In this document: one piece after another, positions 1-13,300 of the stretch
Layout of the letters: each line of letters begins with the position of its first letter
How positions within the stretch are numbered: the stretch's first letter is position 1
Assembly: GCA_954871525.1 (NCBI GenBank)
Contig: OX940871.1
Span: 15,158,532 to 15,222,531, forward strand
Direction of reading: 5' to 3'
Length of the DNA: 64,000 nt
Source: Parietaria judaica
Lineage: Eukaryota; Streptophyta; Magnoliopsida; Rosales; Urticaceae
Made by a program: the position numbers and the translations under genes
Notes under the pieces: model-generated
What the model was told of the DNA's origin: nothing
Databases searched by the model: none
Seen by the model: only the letters and a program-made list of their open reading frames with translations

Positions 1-240
1 TAAGACATTCGAGAGACGTGGAAAATTAATTAAAGCAATAATAATTAATTAATTAATTAAATGATATAATTAAAGCAATAATAATTAATTAAAGCAATAA
101 TAATTAATTAAATGATTTAATTAAAGCAATAATAATTAATTAAATAGAATTAAACTTAAAATAATTAATTAAATAAAAGAATTAAACTTATATCATTTAA
201 TTAATTAAAATAATTAAACTAATAATAATAATTAAATTTA
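1..240. repeat. AT-rich tandem repeat
   Basis: Low-complexity sequence made of repeated taattaa blocks and several copies of a unit close to attaaagcaataataatta. No coding potential is visible. It lies immediately downstream of the minus-strand ORF at 248-781 and may extend beyond the window. Confidence 0.8.
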
Positions 241-247
241 TTAATTA

Positions 248-781
248 TTACCCGGATCGAGAACGTCGAGGATTGCCGACGGAGGCTTCAGCGGCTTGTT
301 GATGGGAAGGTTCGGGGGAACCGTCGTGGAACGAGCCGACAACAGAGCCATGGACAGAGCGCGGCGTCCGATGGTCGGCATCATCGGCGTGTTGAGTTTC
401 TTGAAAATTGGCGTCGTGGGCGCGTTGAGTTTCGTCTTCGTCGGGTTGTTGGAATTCTTCACCGGCTTGTTGTTGAAGCATGAGTTGGAAAAACGGATCG
501 TTATTTCCCGCCCTTAATTGAGCTACCGCGTCGACCAAAACTTGGGGCACACGCTCCGAATTGGCGTCGTGCGCGCCCATCGCCCGGACTAGACTAGGTC
601 GTAGAGACCGTACCGTATCGTCGGGGTAATCGGGATTTGGTGGGGAAGGAAAAATTTCTGCCGGTAGCATAACGGGCATATAGCCGTCGGGCGTAGGTTG
701 GCCGGGAGCCATGGGTTGAAATTGGGGTTCCAACCTCCTAGCCGTCCTTCGACTCCCGGAATTACCGCTTCTTCGAGACAT
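248..781 (-). CDS. Hypothetical 177-residue protein, possibly transposon-derived
   Basis: I do not recognise this protein. The ORF starts MSRRSGNSGSRRTARR (basic, Ser/Arg-rich), continues with a Pro-rich stretch, and ends in an acidic, Gln/His/Asp-rich half. There is no signal peptide, membrane segment or catalytic motif. Three things argue that it was once expressed: a continuous 177-codon frame in AT-rich DNA, much higher GC than its surroundings, and a TATA-like box about 110 bp upstream (893-900). The presumed 5' leader (783-840) is an imperfect tandem repeat of an actttgaga unit. Such low-complexity N-terminal ORFs occur in plant transposons, so it may be an element fragment. The function is unknown and the 3' side runs straight into the AT repeat. 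Confidence 0.4.
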   Translation of the reverse strand: MSRRSGNSGSRRTARRLEPQFQPMAPGQPTPDGYMPVMLPAEIFPSPPNPDYPDDTVRSLRPSLVRAMGAHDANSERVPQVLVDAVAQLRAGNNDPFFQLMLQQQAGEEFQQPDEDETQRAHDANFQETQHADDADHRTPRSVHGSVVGSFHDGSPEPSHQQAAEASVGNPRRSRSG

Positions 782-892
782 TTTGAGAACTTTGAGAAAT
801 TTAGAGAACTTTGAGAGAACTTTGAGAGAACTTTGAGAAATTGAGAGAGAGATGGAAGATTGTTGGTGAGGAAATGAGGGAGGAAGGGGTGG

Positions 893-900
893 TATTTATA
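893..900 (-). promoter_or_regulatory. Candidate TATA box for the 248-781 ORF
   Basis: TATAAATA read on the minus strand, about 110 bp upstream of the ATG at 781. The position suits a plant core promoter; there is no other support. Confidence 0.4.
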
Positions 901-1059
901 GGGTTGGAGGAGATAGTTGGGTGGGTGAATAATTATTGAGGTGGGTGAAATTTGAATTAAATTCGGGTAAAAATTTTGGGATTTACGCCCAAAAGAAACA
1001 CAATTATTTACAACCGTTGGATCGTGGAGGGATCTTCATCACAGCCGTTGGATCAAGTG

Positions 1060-1190
1060 CGCGGATCGCCACCTCGAAGTCGCGACCAAGCCCTCGCGTC
1101 GCGACGCGTCGCGAATTTCCCCCTCGCGTCGCGACTTCGAGGAGCGCGTCGCGACTCGTCGCGAGTGGCGTCCGCGGCTAAATTGTGCAG
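1060..1190. repeat. CpG-dense cluster of CGCGTCGCGA-type palindromes
   Basis: A GC-rich island in AT-rich DNA. Variants of cgcgtcgcga and tcgcgac occur about ten times within 130 bp on both strands, next to two nearby copies of ccgttggatc (1014-1055). It looks like a clustered short palindromic motif, as in subterminal regions of some DNA transposons, but I could not find matching termini. The DNA from 1191 to 1976 shows no gene and includes the 3' flank of NRPB1. Confidence 0.55.
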
Positions 1191-1976
1191 CTCTAGATAC
1201 ACACCTAATTTTTGATATTATTGAGATTTGAGCTCCCACAAATTAAAGTTAAGTTTGGAGGGGCAAATGCAGCAATGTGCAAAGCTTGATGTCATTTGAT
1301 TTGACTGAAGCAAATATTATAATTTTTTCACCAAATAAAAGGTGAGTAGATAGTTTTTTACGATTTCAAGAGAAAAATAGAAAATTGCAAACTGTCCGAA
1401 GAGAAACAAATATAAATACTTGAAAATGCACCACTCGTTGATCATAGCAGTGTCGTTTATCGAGAATACAAATACTTGAGAAGTGAGACATGGAATACGA
1501 AAGCATTACACATTACTATCATCTTTCCAAGACATTGCTTGAATCCCAAGACATCTCACACGCCTCAAAGCCCTAGTGCCTGAGCAACTTCACGCACAAG
1601 CTGGCTGCAACTTCTATAGTAGAGTCTCATGAATAATATGCTCCCATATTTTATTCAATCAAATAAATAATTTAAATACAAAATTGCACTATATATATAT
1701 AGCAATTTGCACATATCGCAATATTGATATTTGCTTTATGTAGAAACTCATCCTCTAAATTAGCCATGAGATTTTATACAGAGAAGTCCTCTATGTGAAC
1801 CCAAGAGATCAAACCTTGTTACTATCGAAATACAAAATTACACTAAATATAATATAACAACTAACTTCTTATAGTTCTACAGATATGACTGGTCAATTTG
1901 CACATATTGCGACATGATGCACTCCATTAAGGCGTCAAAAACTGACCTTTTTGCGTTTTATGATATAAGAATCTGA

Positions 1977-4900
1977 TCATTCTTTGTCGTCTTTATCGCT
2001 CGTTTGGGGAGAGTATTGGCTTGTAGATGTCGGCGAGTACCCAGGTTGACTTGGCGAATATCCAGCACTCGGACTGCAAAAAGTAGGACAAAAAATAAGA
2101 ACAAATTAACTGTTAAAAGTGATGTTTTCTGGATTAACTTGCATGAAATTTTGTTCACAGTCTTGGGCAACCCGGGAAATTTTGTACAAGGCTTTTCACT
2201 TACCTATATTGTGGAGAGCTTGGGCTATAGTCAGGGTTAACTGCCGGGTTGTATGGACTGTAAAGGTAGAAACAAATTAGAGTGTGAGTACGCATTCAAA
2301 GGGCGATAAACAGGAAAGTGGGAAACAAATACGAGCGGGTGAAGAAGTATAGAAATGCTTACCTCGAAGGAGAGTAAGACTGCGATGTGGGCGAATAAGT
2401 CGGTGATGTTGGGCTGCAAAATAAACACAAAGCTTAGCAATGAATAGTATATGATAATTTCAAAATCCCTTGAATGAGACATGTGATGTTTTATGAATTT
2501 ATTGCTATTACTGAGGCTTATGCCTCGCGGTGCTAAGGGGAAAGCGCCTCGGTTCCCAATTAAGACTTTCAAAACCTTGGTGTCACATGCCACATTTTAA
2601 TTACTTAGCTATGGTTTAAAATATTTTATTGTGTTCAAGTAATTATGTTACGTTAACACTTACCTGTAGCTGGGCGATGTGGGACTATACGGGCTCGACG
2701 GGGCTATTCTCGGACTGCTGGGAGAATAAGCGATGGATGGACTGTAGTTTGCCGACTGAGGATTGTAGCTCGGGGATGTCGGGCTATAGCTGGGCGAGGT
2801 CGGGCTGTAGCTTGGCGACGTGGGACTGTAACCAGGAGATGTGGGACTATAGGCCGGTGAAGTCGGGCTATATGAAGGCGATGTCGGGCTATAAGAAGGC
2901 GATGTGGGACTATAGCTCGGGGATGTGGGGCTGTAAGAAGGCGAAGTAGGGCTGTAAGAAGGCGACGTGGGACTGTAGGACGGTGACGTGGGGCTGTACG
3001 CCGGGGAAGTTGGGCTGTACGCCGGTGAAGTCGGACTGTAAGCCGGTGACGTTGGGCTGTAGCTCGGTGAAGTGGGAGCGTAGCTTGGTGAAGTCGGGCT
3101 GTACGAAGGCGATGTGGGACTATAGCTCGGTGATGTGGGTGAGTAAGATGGGCTAGTGGGAGAATATGCCGGGCTTGTTGGGCTGTATCCGGGAGAGCTT
3201 GGACTGTAAGTAGGAGATGTAGGACTGTAACCCGGAGACGTAGGGCTGTATCCAGGCGATGTGGGACTGTACCCGGGCGATGTGGGACTGTACCCGGGCG
3301 AAGACGGGCTGTATCCCGGTGATGACGGGCTGTAACCCGGAGAAGAAGTGGGAGAGAAGGCCATTCCTCCCACATAGGGCGAGAACTGAGCATCGCTGAT
3401 GGGCGAGAGGCGGAGATTTGGGCTCAACATGTAGTTCGGTGACATCATCCCGTCGTGATAAGGAGTGCCAGAACCCGGAGAGCGGGACGGAGTCATGCCG
3501 AAATCGAGCCCGTCCATGTAGCTCGGAAGTTGGAGCTCAATGGCATTCTTCAACATCTCGTCATTGAGGTAAAGTGCGCAACCTCCAGTCCCAATCGGCG
3601 CCAGCTGGCCAAGCATGATGTTCTCAGTCACACCCCTAAGGCAGTCGGTCTCTGCGTACACCGCTGCATCGAGAAGAATGTCCACGGTTTCCTCGAATGA
3701 GCATCGCATCATTGGGCCCGTGTCGTTTCGGTTGATCCCGTGGCGGGTGATGGCCATCAAGTGCCCGCGATACGTCATCGTGTCGCAGAGGATGGCGAGA
3801 TGCCGATAGTTAACGTAAGATCCGTCGAAAGATATGACGACGCGTAGTTCGTCCAAGAGGGAGCGTCGAACCGCCTCGATACCGAGAACTTCGATGACCT
3901 CAATCAAGTGATTGCTCGTTGTTCTCTTCGCATCGACATCATCGTGGCAGATGACAGCTAATAGGTTGACACCTTCCGTGTCGAGCATCCATTCGTTCTC
4001 GGGTTTGAATCCATCGTTCTCGTCAAACTTGTTTACTTTCCCATGCTTGATGAAGACCTTGTTGATATCGGGTATTCCACGGAGAGACATTTCCGTCAGC
4101 ATGTTGCTCTCAATTTTCTTCAAGAAAACGTCATCCTCGGCGGACTCGTCAGTTAGTTCTCCTTTGGGAGCTTCATCATTCATAATACGGATCCGAAGGA
4201 TCAGTTTCTCAGCGTTGTCGTCGTTGAATATACAAGTCAAGTCATCGTCGAATTCGAGGTTAATTTTCTCGGCAATATCAGCCATGCTCAATTTCTTGTC
4301 AACCATCATCTCACGGTTCAACTCAATGCGAAGCAACCAAGGGGAGATTTTGTCAGGGTTCACCTCTTCATCTGGCATTTCGTAGTACGAGTTGACAAAA
4401 TCGATATCCTCCTCAATGATAGTGCTCATGGGATCAGGGTCGTACCACACTTCTGTAGCTTGAGTTACACTTCGTAGAGTCGTGTACTCCAACGCACACT
4501 GAACGGTTTTAGCCCTTTCTTTCGTTTTATTTGCTTCGGACTTCAAAAAGACGGAGAGCGATGGTGTTTTGATTCTTTTGGCAACGTTAATAATTTCTCT
4601 CAACCTGGGAACACCAAGAGTGACATTCTTTGCACTCACACCAGCGTAGTGGAAGGTATTAAGAGTCATTTGCGTCGCAGGTTCACCAATGGATTGTGCA
4701 GCAACACAACCGATCATTTCCCCAGGTGCCACAAGCGACTGTAGAAAACGAGATTCTATTTCTCCAATAACCCACTCAAACGCTTCCCTTGTAAGCCTAT
4801 ACTCTTCCAGCACTCTTTTGCTAGCAAAAGTGCTTCGAAGCAATATATTGAAGAACAGCGTAGCGTTTTTCTGAGCCTCAACACTCAATGGATCATCACC

Positions 4901-7900
4901 AGGAACAACCCTTAGCCTCTCCTGAAGCTTATCAATAGCCTCCACGATTTCCATCGGGTGCATATCTGAAGTCCTGCGGAAGTCAATCTTAAACGTCTTC
5001 TGTGCATTCTGAATAAGCCTCTTCAAGTTCACAGGCAGCGGCCAAGTATTATCACCAGTGGTTGCGATTTCTGTTCCGAGCTGGAAGCGATCAGTTTCGA
5101 GTTTCGTAACCTCGGCGTCGAACACGTTTCGGAACTCTCTGATGGTTTTGAGATCTTCGTGATGCTCTGGCAGCATGTAAGTTGGATTCCAATTATCATC
5201 GTCAAACTCGTACTTGTAAACCCTCCCGAATTCTGCTTTTTTCATCTTTAAGGAATCCAACTTCTGAGACTCTATCCAAACAGAATCCATGCCATCCTCC
5301 CCGTAAAGAAACTGAATAACATCACCCAACGAATTCCTTACAGTCCCATCGTATTTGACCATAATATCCTCCATGGCCTTCACCAATCTTCTCTGGATAT
5401 ACCCTGTTTCTGAAGTCTTCACTGCAGTGTCAATAAGACCTTCTCTACCACCCATAGCATGGAAGAAGAACTCTTGAGGGGTCAATCCTCGTAAATAAGA
5501 ATTCTCCACAAAACCACGACTTTCCGGCCCATAATCATCTTTTGTAAAATGGGGCAATGTTCGATCTATAAACCCATAAGGAATCCGCTTCCCCTCAACA
5601 TTTTGCTGCCCCACACAAGCAGTCATCTGAGAAATGTTGATGAAACTTCCTTTAGAACCTGCAGTCACCATAGCTTTGAGATTGTTGGTCTCATCCAAAC
5701 TCTTCTGAGCACTACTTCCGGCATCATCACGAGCCTTATTCAACACCTGAGAGTAGCAAAGACATGTCAGCTCCTTTAGAAATTCATAGACCTAATATTT
5801 TATTCTATTAGCATTTGATAGCATTTAAATTAGTTTATTATCTTATTTCCTAGTTTTTTAACTGTTCCTATTATATTCTCGTTGGTTCTAGATATTATAT
5901 CATGCTCTGCATCAATTCTAGATCTTCCAACAATATTCCCATTAGATCTCTCAACCAGTTTTAATATCTCTACATAAGGATAATATTTGGCTCCAAATCC
6001 GGATTGGCCCGCTCCCAGCTAGGTTTCATCACAAAATCATTTTTTTTCTTTTAGAAAACTAGGAACCGACTCATGCAAAAAATGTAGATTATTGTACAGT
6101 TTAAAAAACAGGTAAGTTACAAAATTTCTAAATTATACAGCTCTCAAAAAAGCAGGTCAGCCTTGCCAAAACAAAACAAAAAAAAGGTCAACCCAAAAAC
6201 CTCTAGGTACCTGGTTGACTTTGTTTTCAAACGACTCCATCATTGTTCGCCCGGGTTCAGCCTCTAGCTCTTTTGCTTGGGCTTTCCTGATGAGTTCTTT
6301 CACATCGTTCTTCGCCTTCGATATAGTCTCGTTAATCTTTTCCATTGTTGATGCATCAGCAATGGTGTCTCCAATACCAATGCTAAAACCCTGCTGCAAA
6401 AGCCAGTAGTTGACAAGCCACTGTGTATGACCCAGAAATTTCCGAGCTGAATCCGGACCCACCTCCTCCCTGAAAGTACAGTTGTAACAGTTTATCGATA
6501 AACCAGACTTTCCAATTATATGTCAGTGAAGGACTCAACGCATGTTGAGAGAGAAAAATGCATACCAAATGACATGTATAAGACTTCCATTTGATGTCCC
6601 GAGTGTCTTCTTGCAAAGAGTTCCAGTAAGTAGCTCTCCTTTCTCTATTCTAACTATTGTGTCCCCAGGAGTAATATACCCACTTTCTGTCTCGGAGTGC
6701 CACGCAGAAGTTCTGTTCAGATTGATCTGTTTTGGGATAATAAGGTTGAAGACTTGCTTTCCAGTCCATAGAGGTCGTGGCTTCAATATTGCAGGGGCAG
6801 GAACTTTCCCATCAAAATCCTCCCACCACATCAAGATGTTCATAAAAACATCCTGCAAAAATCAAATTAGCACAAATTAGGCTCAAATAAAAGGTTACGG
6901 CTCGTATCACATATAACCGTGTCAACATTCTGAATATTATTTCAAAAGGCGAAATACACTTTTGAAAAACAAAAATTTAAGCTATAAATAAATAATATTT
7001 TGACTAATTACAACAATAATAATTAATAAACGCATATATTATTTGTAGTCTAGAAATCGAATCATACCATTTGGTTATAAATCTAATCATAACTATATTC
7101 TCATTTTCTACACTACCTTCTCTATGAAGGTATCTCTCTTCGTGATTTTGCGACAACCCAGCAGAGTGTCTTGGACAATGCCCATCACAGGCCTATTTGC
7201 CTGAGGGGACACAATGCATTTGGGCACCATCATGAGCTCCAACACTTCTGCCCTAGTCTCAAATGACTGGGGAACATGCATATTCATTTCATCACCATCA
7301 AAATCAGCATTATAAGGTGACGTGACAGATAAATTAAGCCGGAACGTCGAATATGGCATGATCTTGATCCTGTGGCCCATAATAGACATTTTATGGAGAC
7401 TAGGTTGTCGATTGAAGAGGACAAAGTCGCCATCATTTAAATGTCGCTCCACCTGTAAAATACAAAACTAGAAGCTAAGAAAGCAGAGCTAGTGACCCAT
7501 GGTCCAAATAAAACCCCACAAATATAGGATTTATTGCCTTGTATCCAAGCTCCAAATGATGGTCACTACTTTTCTTTAAGTAACGAAGATCGAGCCTCTG
7601 CCCGTCATCTCTAATGATATACTTGGCACCAGTTTTACCAGGTGGAGGATGGGGTCCATACTCGACAAGCTCCTTTAACCTGAGATAAATATACTTAATA
7701 ACAATAAACATAAAATCAAATAGGATGGGCAAGAGTATGAAGCAGCTTCATGTAAAAGAGGGCGAACCTTTCAAGATTATACGGCGTCACAGTCTCTGGA
7801 TATGTAAGATTCAAAGCAATACTCCATGGGACTCCTAGCTCATCAATGTTAATAGTCGGATCAGGGGTGATAACCGTCCGAGCAGAAAAGTCCACTCGTT

Positions 7901-9484
7901 TTCCCATCAGGTTCCCTCTAATCCGACCTTCTTTAGCCTTTAGCCTACTACATATCGACTTTATCGGTCTTCCTGATCTCTGTGTAGCCTGAAAGGTGAA
8001 CAGTGTGAAAAAGTAAGCACAAGGGTCATCACTTGACACAGTATGTACTTGTTGAGATAAAGAACTACTCAGAGAGAGGAAACAATACCCTTGGCAACCC
8101 AGGTAACTCGTTATCGAAATACGTGGCAATATGAAACTGCAACAGTTGAGCAAATTCTGAAATAATATGAGCAGGCGAACCGTTCCTTTCCTGCCTTCGG
8201 AGATTCTCATTATGTCTTATAATCATAGCCAACTGATGCGTCAAATCGTCCTACAATTAGCAAGATCACGCGTTAGAACCTAAAGACAGATGTGATTTAT
8301 ACAAAAAAAAAGAGACAGAAACCTGCCAGTTACCAGCTCAAAAAAACTAGACATACGATACGACAGTCTAAAGCGTGTTTTTAAAAACACAAAGACATCA
8401 CCATCTTAAGAAGCGAAAGCTTACCTCACTCCTTGAGGATGTGTCCATCATCACAGAAGGCCTCACAGGAGGTGGTGGAATTGGAAGAACTTGCAGAATC
8501 ATCCAATCTGGCCGAGCATACTTCGGGTTCAAGCCGAGAAGTTGACAATCCTCGTCGCTAATTCTCTTTAAAACGCTGAGAACCTGCAATGTTTTCAACC
8601 GAACCTAAATACCCAGTCACGCAAATCGTAACAGATGAAGCAAATTCTAGTTACCCTTTCTGCGGTCAGAGTCTGTTTTCTTTCTGCGGGCTCGGGAAGC
8701 TGTTCCTGGTCATCACTCTTCTTCCTCTGAGTTTTGTACTCCGCAACCATTTTCATTCCATCTATCGTGAGCTTAGGCTGCTGAGCGCCGCAGCCACCCC
8801 GACTTTTCTTCACGGGCTCTTCAGTATCTTGCCCTTGGACGTTAATATCGTCACCGCCGTCACATTTCGTCTTGTTCTTGCACGCATCCAGGATCTTCTT
8901 AAGTCTGTTTTTCGGGTTCCTTATTTTCTGAGCTTGCTTAAATTTGTGGTCCTCCTACATCAAGATTTAGCAATACACTATGAGCGAGAATCAAGAGAAC
9001 ACATTCTGCAGCTCAGTTATAAATCTCATTACCTCGTCGATCATGATTTTGGAGCAATTGAAACAAACGCAACGCATTATACTGAGCACGGTCTTCAGAA
9101 ACCCGATGTGGAACATGGGCTTGGCGAGCTCCAGGTGCCCGAAGTGGCCGGGGCACTCGGCCATGCTAGCGGTGCAAGTTTCGCATTTCATTTTCCGGTC
9201 GATCGTGCCGAGCCGAGGGTCACTCAGCCCGGCGATCTTCGGCTTCCCCGCTAGCATCGTCTCGCCGTGCTCAATCTGCACCACCGACATTTGCCGCTGC
9301 AAACAAAACAAGCAACCAAACCCCAATAAGCACAGAAAACTTCTCAAGAATCACTCCATCGCTCAAAACTCCAGAAGCGATCAAAGTTTGGAGCCATTAC
9401 GATCTCGTCGGGGCTGAGGATGCCGAACTGAACCGTTCGGACTTTGGCCACCTCCGCCGGCGAGAACGGGAAGCGGATGTCCAT
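1977..9484 (-). CDS. NRPB1: DNA-directed RNA polymerase II largest subunit (RPB1)
   Basis: Catalytic largest subunit of nuclear RNA polymerase II, which transcribes mRNA genes. I place 14 exons on the minus strand: 9484-9401, 9296-9033, 8954-8655, 8583-8425, 8250-8089, 7988-7768, 7679-7538, 7452-7117, 6852-6566, 6469-6211, 5746-2664, 2413-2363, 2257-2204 and 2073-1977. They sum to 5499 nt, or 1832 residues plus a TGA stop, close to the Arabidopsis protein. The start [12 protein letters not shown] is the family N-terminus. Visible features are clamp zinc ligands C66, C69, C76, H79, C106 and C109; the Mg-binding NADFDGD at about 492-498; and the bridge-helix/trigger-loop region with [18 protein letters not shown]. 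The C-terminal domain has roughly three dozen YSPTSPS-type heptads, consensus in the middle and degenerate at the end, followed by an acidic/Lys tail. One giant exon holds about 56% of the coding sequence. The intron at 7453-7537 needs a GC donor. No lesion was found, so it is probably functional. Confidence 0.96.
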
Positions 9485-9728
9485 GGCGATCCAGGTGAAG
9501 CAGAAATCCTAGGGTTTCGCAGAATCAAATGGCGAAAATCGAAGCTCTGAGCTTTCGAATTCGCTTGAGGAATGGGTTAGAGTTCGAATTTGGGTGTGGA
9601 TTGTGTCAGTTTTGACTGTTAATTTGGTTATATCGACTCGACAGAGAATCAACTTGGAGAAAGCTGAAACCCTCTTCGAGAGAGAACCTCCAAAGTCCAA
9701 TCGAACGAAATGGCGAGCCCTAAGGGGG

Positions 9729-9736
9729 TATTTATA
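9729..9736 (-). promoter_or_regulatory. TATA box of NRPB1
   Basis: TATAAATA on the minus strand, 245 bp upstream of the NRPB1 ATG. A start site about 30 bp further on would give a 5' leader of roughly 215 nt. The DNA from 9737 to 10360 shows no gene; it contains a short poly-C run near 9810. Confidence 0.55.
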
Positions 9737-10368
9737 GACCACGACGAGCTCGTCCAGGGATATTGGAAAGACGAAATTGCCCCGAGTTTGCCTCTGCAAT
9801 TACAATAATAGCCCCCCCCCCAGTTGACTGTGGGCTTTGCATTCTTTCTAATGTATTTGGGCCGCCCAACACAGTTTTCTAATCTCTCACAACTTTTATG
9901 AAAGAAGAAAACAAGTTATCTTTTATTTTTTATGAAAGTATATTTTTAAGGAAAATTTACTGCAGAAAGAAATCATCAATTTCTTACAAATAAGTCATCA
10001 ATGTCATGTGCGGTGTTTACCGACTTCACACTTTTTACAAATGCTATCTAACGAGGTAAAATGACATGTGGCTCGCCAAAGGGTGCGCCATGGCGTGCGC
10101 CGACGATGGTAGACAAACCAACTACAAGATTAGAAAATGTTATAATATGACTTTGCTTAAGGTATGTTATAATTTATTTTTATTTTTAAAATGCTACATT
10201 ATAATATCACTGTAATATACAAAGTCGGGAAAATTATAGGAGGTTATTATTCGCTAATGTCTGGTCGTAATCAGCTCATTTTGGTGCAGATTTCACTTAA
10301 GTGTTGAGCCTTCTCTTCTTTGTAATATTTTATCTGCAAATATCCCTTGGTCGATATTGCACCATATG

Positions 10369-13300
10369 CACTGGCGAAGCTATGTAGACTCGAGTAGGGT
10401 CGGTCGCCCCCACTTGATTCGAGTCTGTTATTTTATATATACATATATGTATACTGTAAAAAAAATTATATATATTCATTTATGTAAGTTAATATTCCAA
10501 ATTATAACCAATCTGTACGTTTGGCTTTAGTGGCTATGCATGTTCATCTAATGAAGGTTTAAAATGTTGTTTGCCGTTTTTGTTTTGCATTTTTTGTTTT
10601 ACATATATATCGTTTGCCGATGGGTATGTTGATGGGCAGATGGTAAAAAAAGGGCATGCCGCTTGCCGCATTTATCGCAATTTTCGCATGGGCATACCGC
10701 TGCCGATGGGGTTTTCGACGGATATTTTGTAAAAAATATTTAAGTATTTTCATATTCCAACTATATTTTATATGGTATTAATTTCTAAATTACCTATTTA
10801 ATAAATATGACACGTAAGCACAAAAACATATATTAATAATAAATATGACACCATAGAGTGTAGTACACACTCATCATAAGTCCATAACACACTAATAGTA
10901 AAGTCATAGAGTACAAAGTAAAAACACACATAACCATAAAGTAGTAGAGTACGGTACACACTCATAAAAATAAACTAATAACAAAGTCATAGAGTACACA
11001 AACATAGAACACTCAAAAGAAGCTCGATGAGCGTGGCTGCTGGAAAACGTGAGGCTACTCAGTCTGGAAAGAACAGTAATCATACCACGAGATCACGGAA
11101 GCGTAGTTACCTAAGTACGTCTGAACATGCGATTCGTAGTTGTACTGGTCAATATCAACGATCGTGTTAAGGATAGGAAAATTCGGATATTGACGAATCG
11201 GTGGAGGTTGTATAATCTCACCAGCGGGTCCCCGAATCGTGCTGTCTGATGTACATAATGACATTATTTTGAATCTAGATGTCAAACTGTCGATGTCGGT
11301 CGACCGCGGCGGTGAAGGAGACCGCGGCGGTGGTGAAGCCGGCGGTGTAGGGCGGCACGCCTAGCCAGAAGCTATCAAAAAAACGATCAAAGTTCTGGTT
11401 CGCATCATAATACTCATCACGTGGTGGCTGGGCACCTGGAAGAGTAAAAAAGAAAGCCGGGTGAAATAACCCATGCGACGAGGTACTCGTCCTGCCATGG
11501 GATAATCCACCGTGCGAACCCACATCCCCGTAGTATTCCGTTGTACGCCCATCACCATAGGGGTCCGGGTCTGCGATATAACCGCCATCTCTTACTCCTC
11601 CTCATCCCCCGTCATAGGAGCCATTCGGAGAATCACCTCAACGAGGTAAAGCACCTGTCGGAGATGCCCCGCCCGTCGGTGAGTTTCCTGTGGATGTACA
11701 ATCAAATATGTCATCTTCACCGCACCTTGGGTTAACGTGGGTGCAAAGCGTTTCAAGAACGTTTGTGCCATGTTCCTCCGCCGCATCAGCAACCTCGGGA
11801 TTAGGGTTCCCAAAGTCATCATCGAGGTGCGTCTCTGCTACCCACTCCAAAATCTCTAAATCGTTGGTAGAACCGGTATTCTCCATTGCAGCCGCGATCC
11901 AATCGAACGGATCAGTGAACTCGGGGTTTTTATGGGCAACCACAGTATCTCTGATTGCTAACTTGGTGTTGTAGATGCACTTCACTAGGTCGGTTATCTT
12001 TTTGTACGCCAGCCGATTCCTTTCTTTTGTGTGAACTAGCGTAAAGGTGCTCCAGTTGCGCTCACACGCCGAGGAAGAAATGGTCTGCGACAAGACCCGG
12101 ACGGCTAACTTCTGGAGAGTCGGACACTCTCCACCAAACATGAGCCACCAATCGGCTGCAAGAGTGAAGTGTAATTAGAATTCGCCAATGTAGATTTACA
12201 AAGATTGAAATCATTATATATGTTGAAGATTTACCTGGTGCCACGTTATTTCTCGCAGCAATAGCCGTTCTAGAGCGCATTTCGCCGTTACACGCTTGAA
12301 AGTGAAGCATCTACATAAATAAAACAGAAAATAACAAAAAATGTTAAAACAATCCGAATGAAAGTATGAAACACATTTTAATTTCACAAAGTATTCCACG
12401 AACATCGGCGGCTAGAGTCGCGACAGAGTCGTACAGAAACAAGACCTCATAAACTTTCGACACCTTCAATTGGCATTTATCTCGCATCTTGATCTGAGGG
12501 TCCCATTGGTGATTCGGATTCAACCAATGGGCAACCTCGTGTAGCGGATGACAGAGTTGGTCCTTCCATCGCTTGTGCACGATGTTGACGGCCTTACCCC
12601 GGCCTCTGATGCTCTTGAGCTTGCTGTGCAACAAGTCGTATACACGATACATCATGCCCATAGTGGGATATATCTCCGAGTCGGTGAAGCGTACGGCCAA
12701 ATACATGGGGTCGTATATCTAGATACAGTTGTCAATGCCCTCCCAAAAAATTGAGGACATTAACAAATCCTCGACAGCTTGCCCTTTCGTTGTCTTAATC
12801 CATGAGCTTTTGAACCACCAGGGAGAATTGAACATTTGGCGTAGGCCAGCTTTGTTATCCTTCACGCTTTTCACCATCAGGTAATTTGTGGCAAAACGCG
12901 TGGCACCGGGACGGAGGAGTTCGCATCTCGTCGTCTTCCTCATGTAGTCCAGGACGATGGTGTGGTTATAGATGAACTTCACGATCGACCTTGCCTGGTC
13001 TACCGGGATCTTGATGAGGTCACGTTTCCCAAGATCCTCAAACATGAGGTTCATGCAATGAGAAGCACATGGGGTCCAGTAAATGTGGAACTTTTTCATC
13101 AATAACTTACCGGCTTTGACGTAAGCCGATTCGTTATCTGTAACAAGCTGGACTACATTCTCAGGACCGACCTTGTGTATGACTTCCTTCAAGACATAGA
13201 AGATGTACTCTAAGTTCTTGATCTTGTCAGAAGCAACGATGGACTTCAGGAAGACCGTTTTCCCCGCCGAGTAGACCATGGTGTTAATGATCGAAACATT

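Noticed and set aside
2629..2949. Plus-strand ORF of 106 codons rich in Trp/Gly/Ser
   Set aside because: It is the antisense shadow of the NRPB1 heptad repeats.
2704..3393. Long minus-strand ORF in an alternative frame over the CTD
   Set aside because: Repetitive His/Arg/Leu composition comes from reading the heptad codons out of frame; the true frame is NRPB1.
3912..4385. 157-codon plus-strand ORF
   Set aside because: Antisense shadow of the NRPB1 large exon with no domain.
8589..9254. 221-codon plus-strand ORF
   Set aside because: It spans NRPB1 exons and introns in antisense; no recognisable protein.
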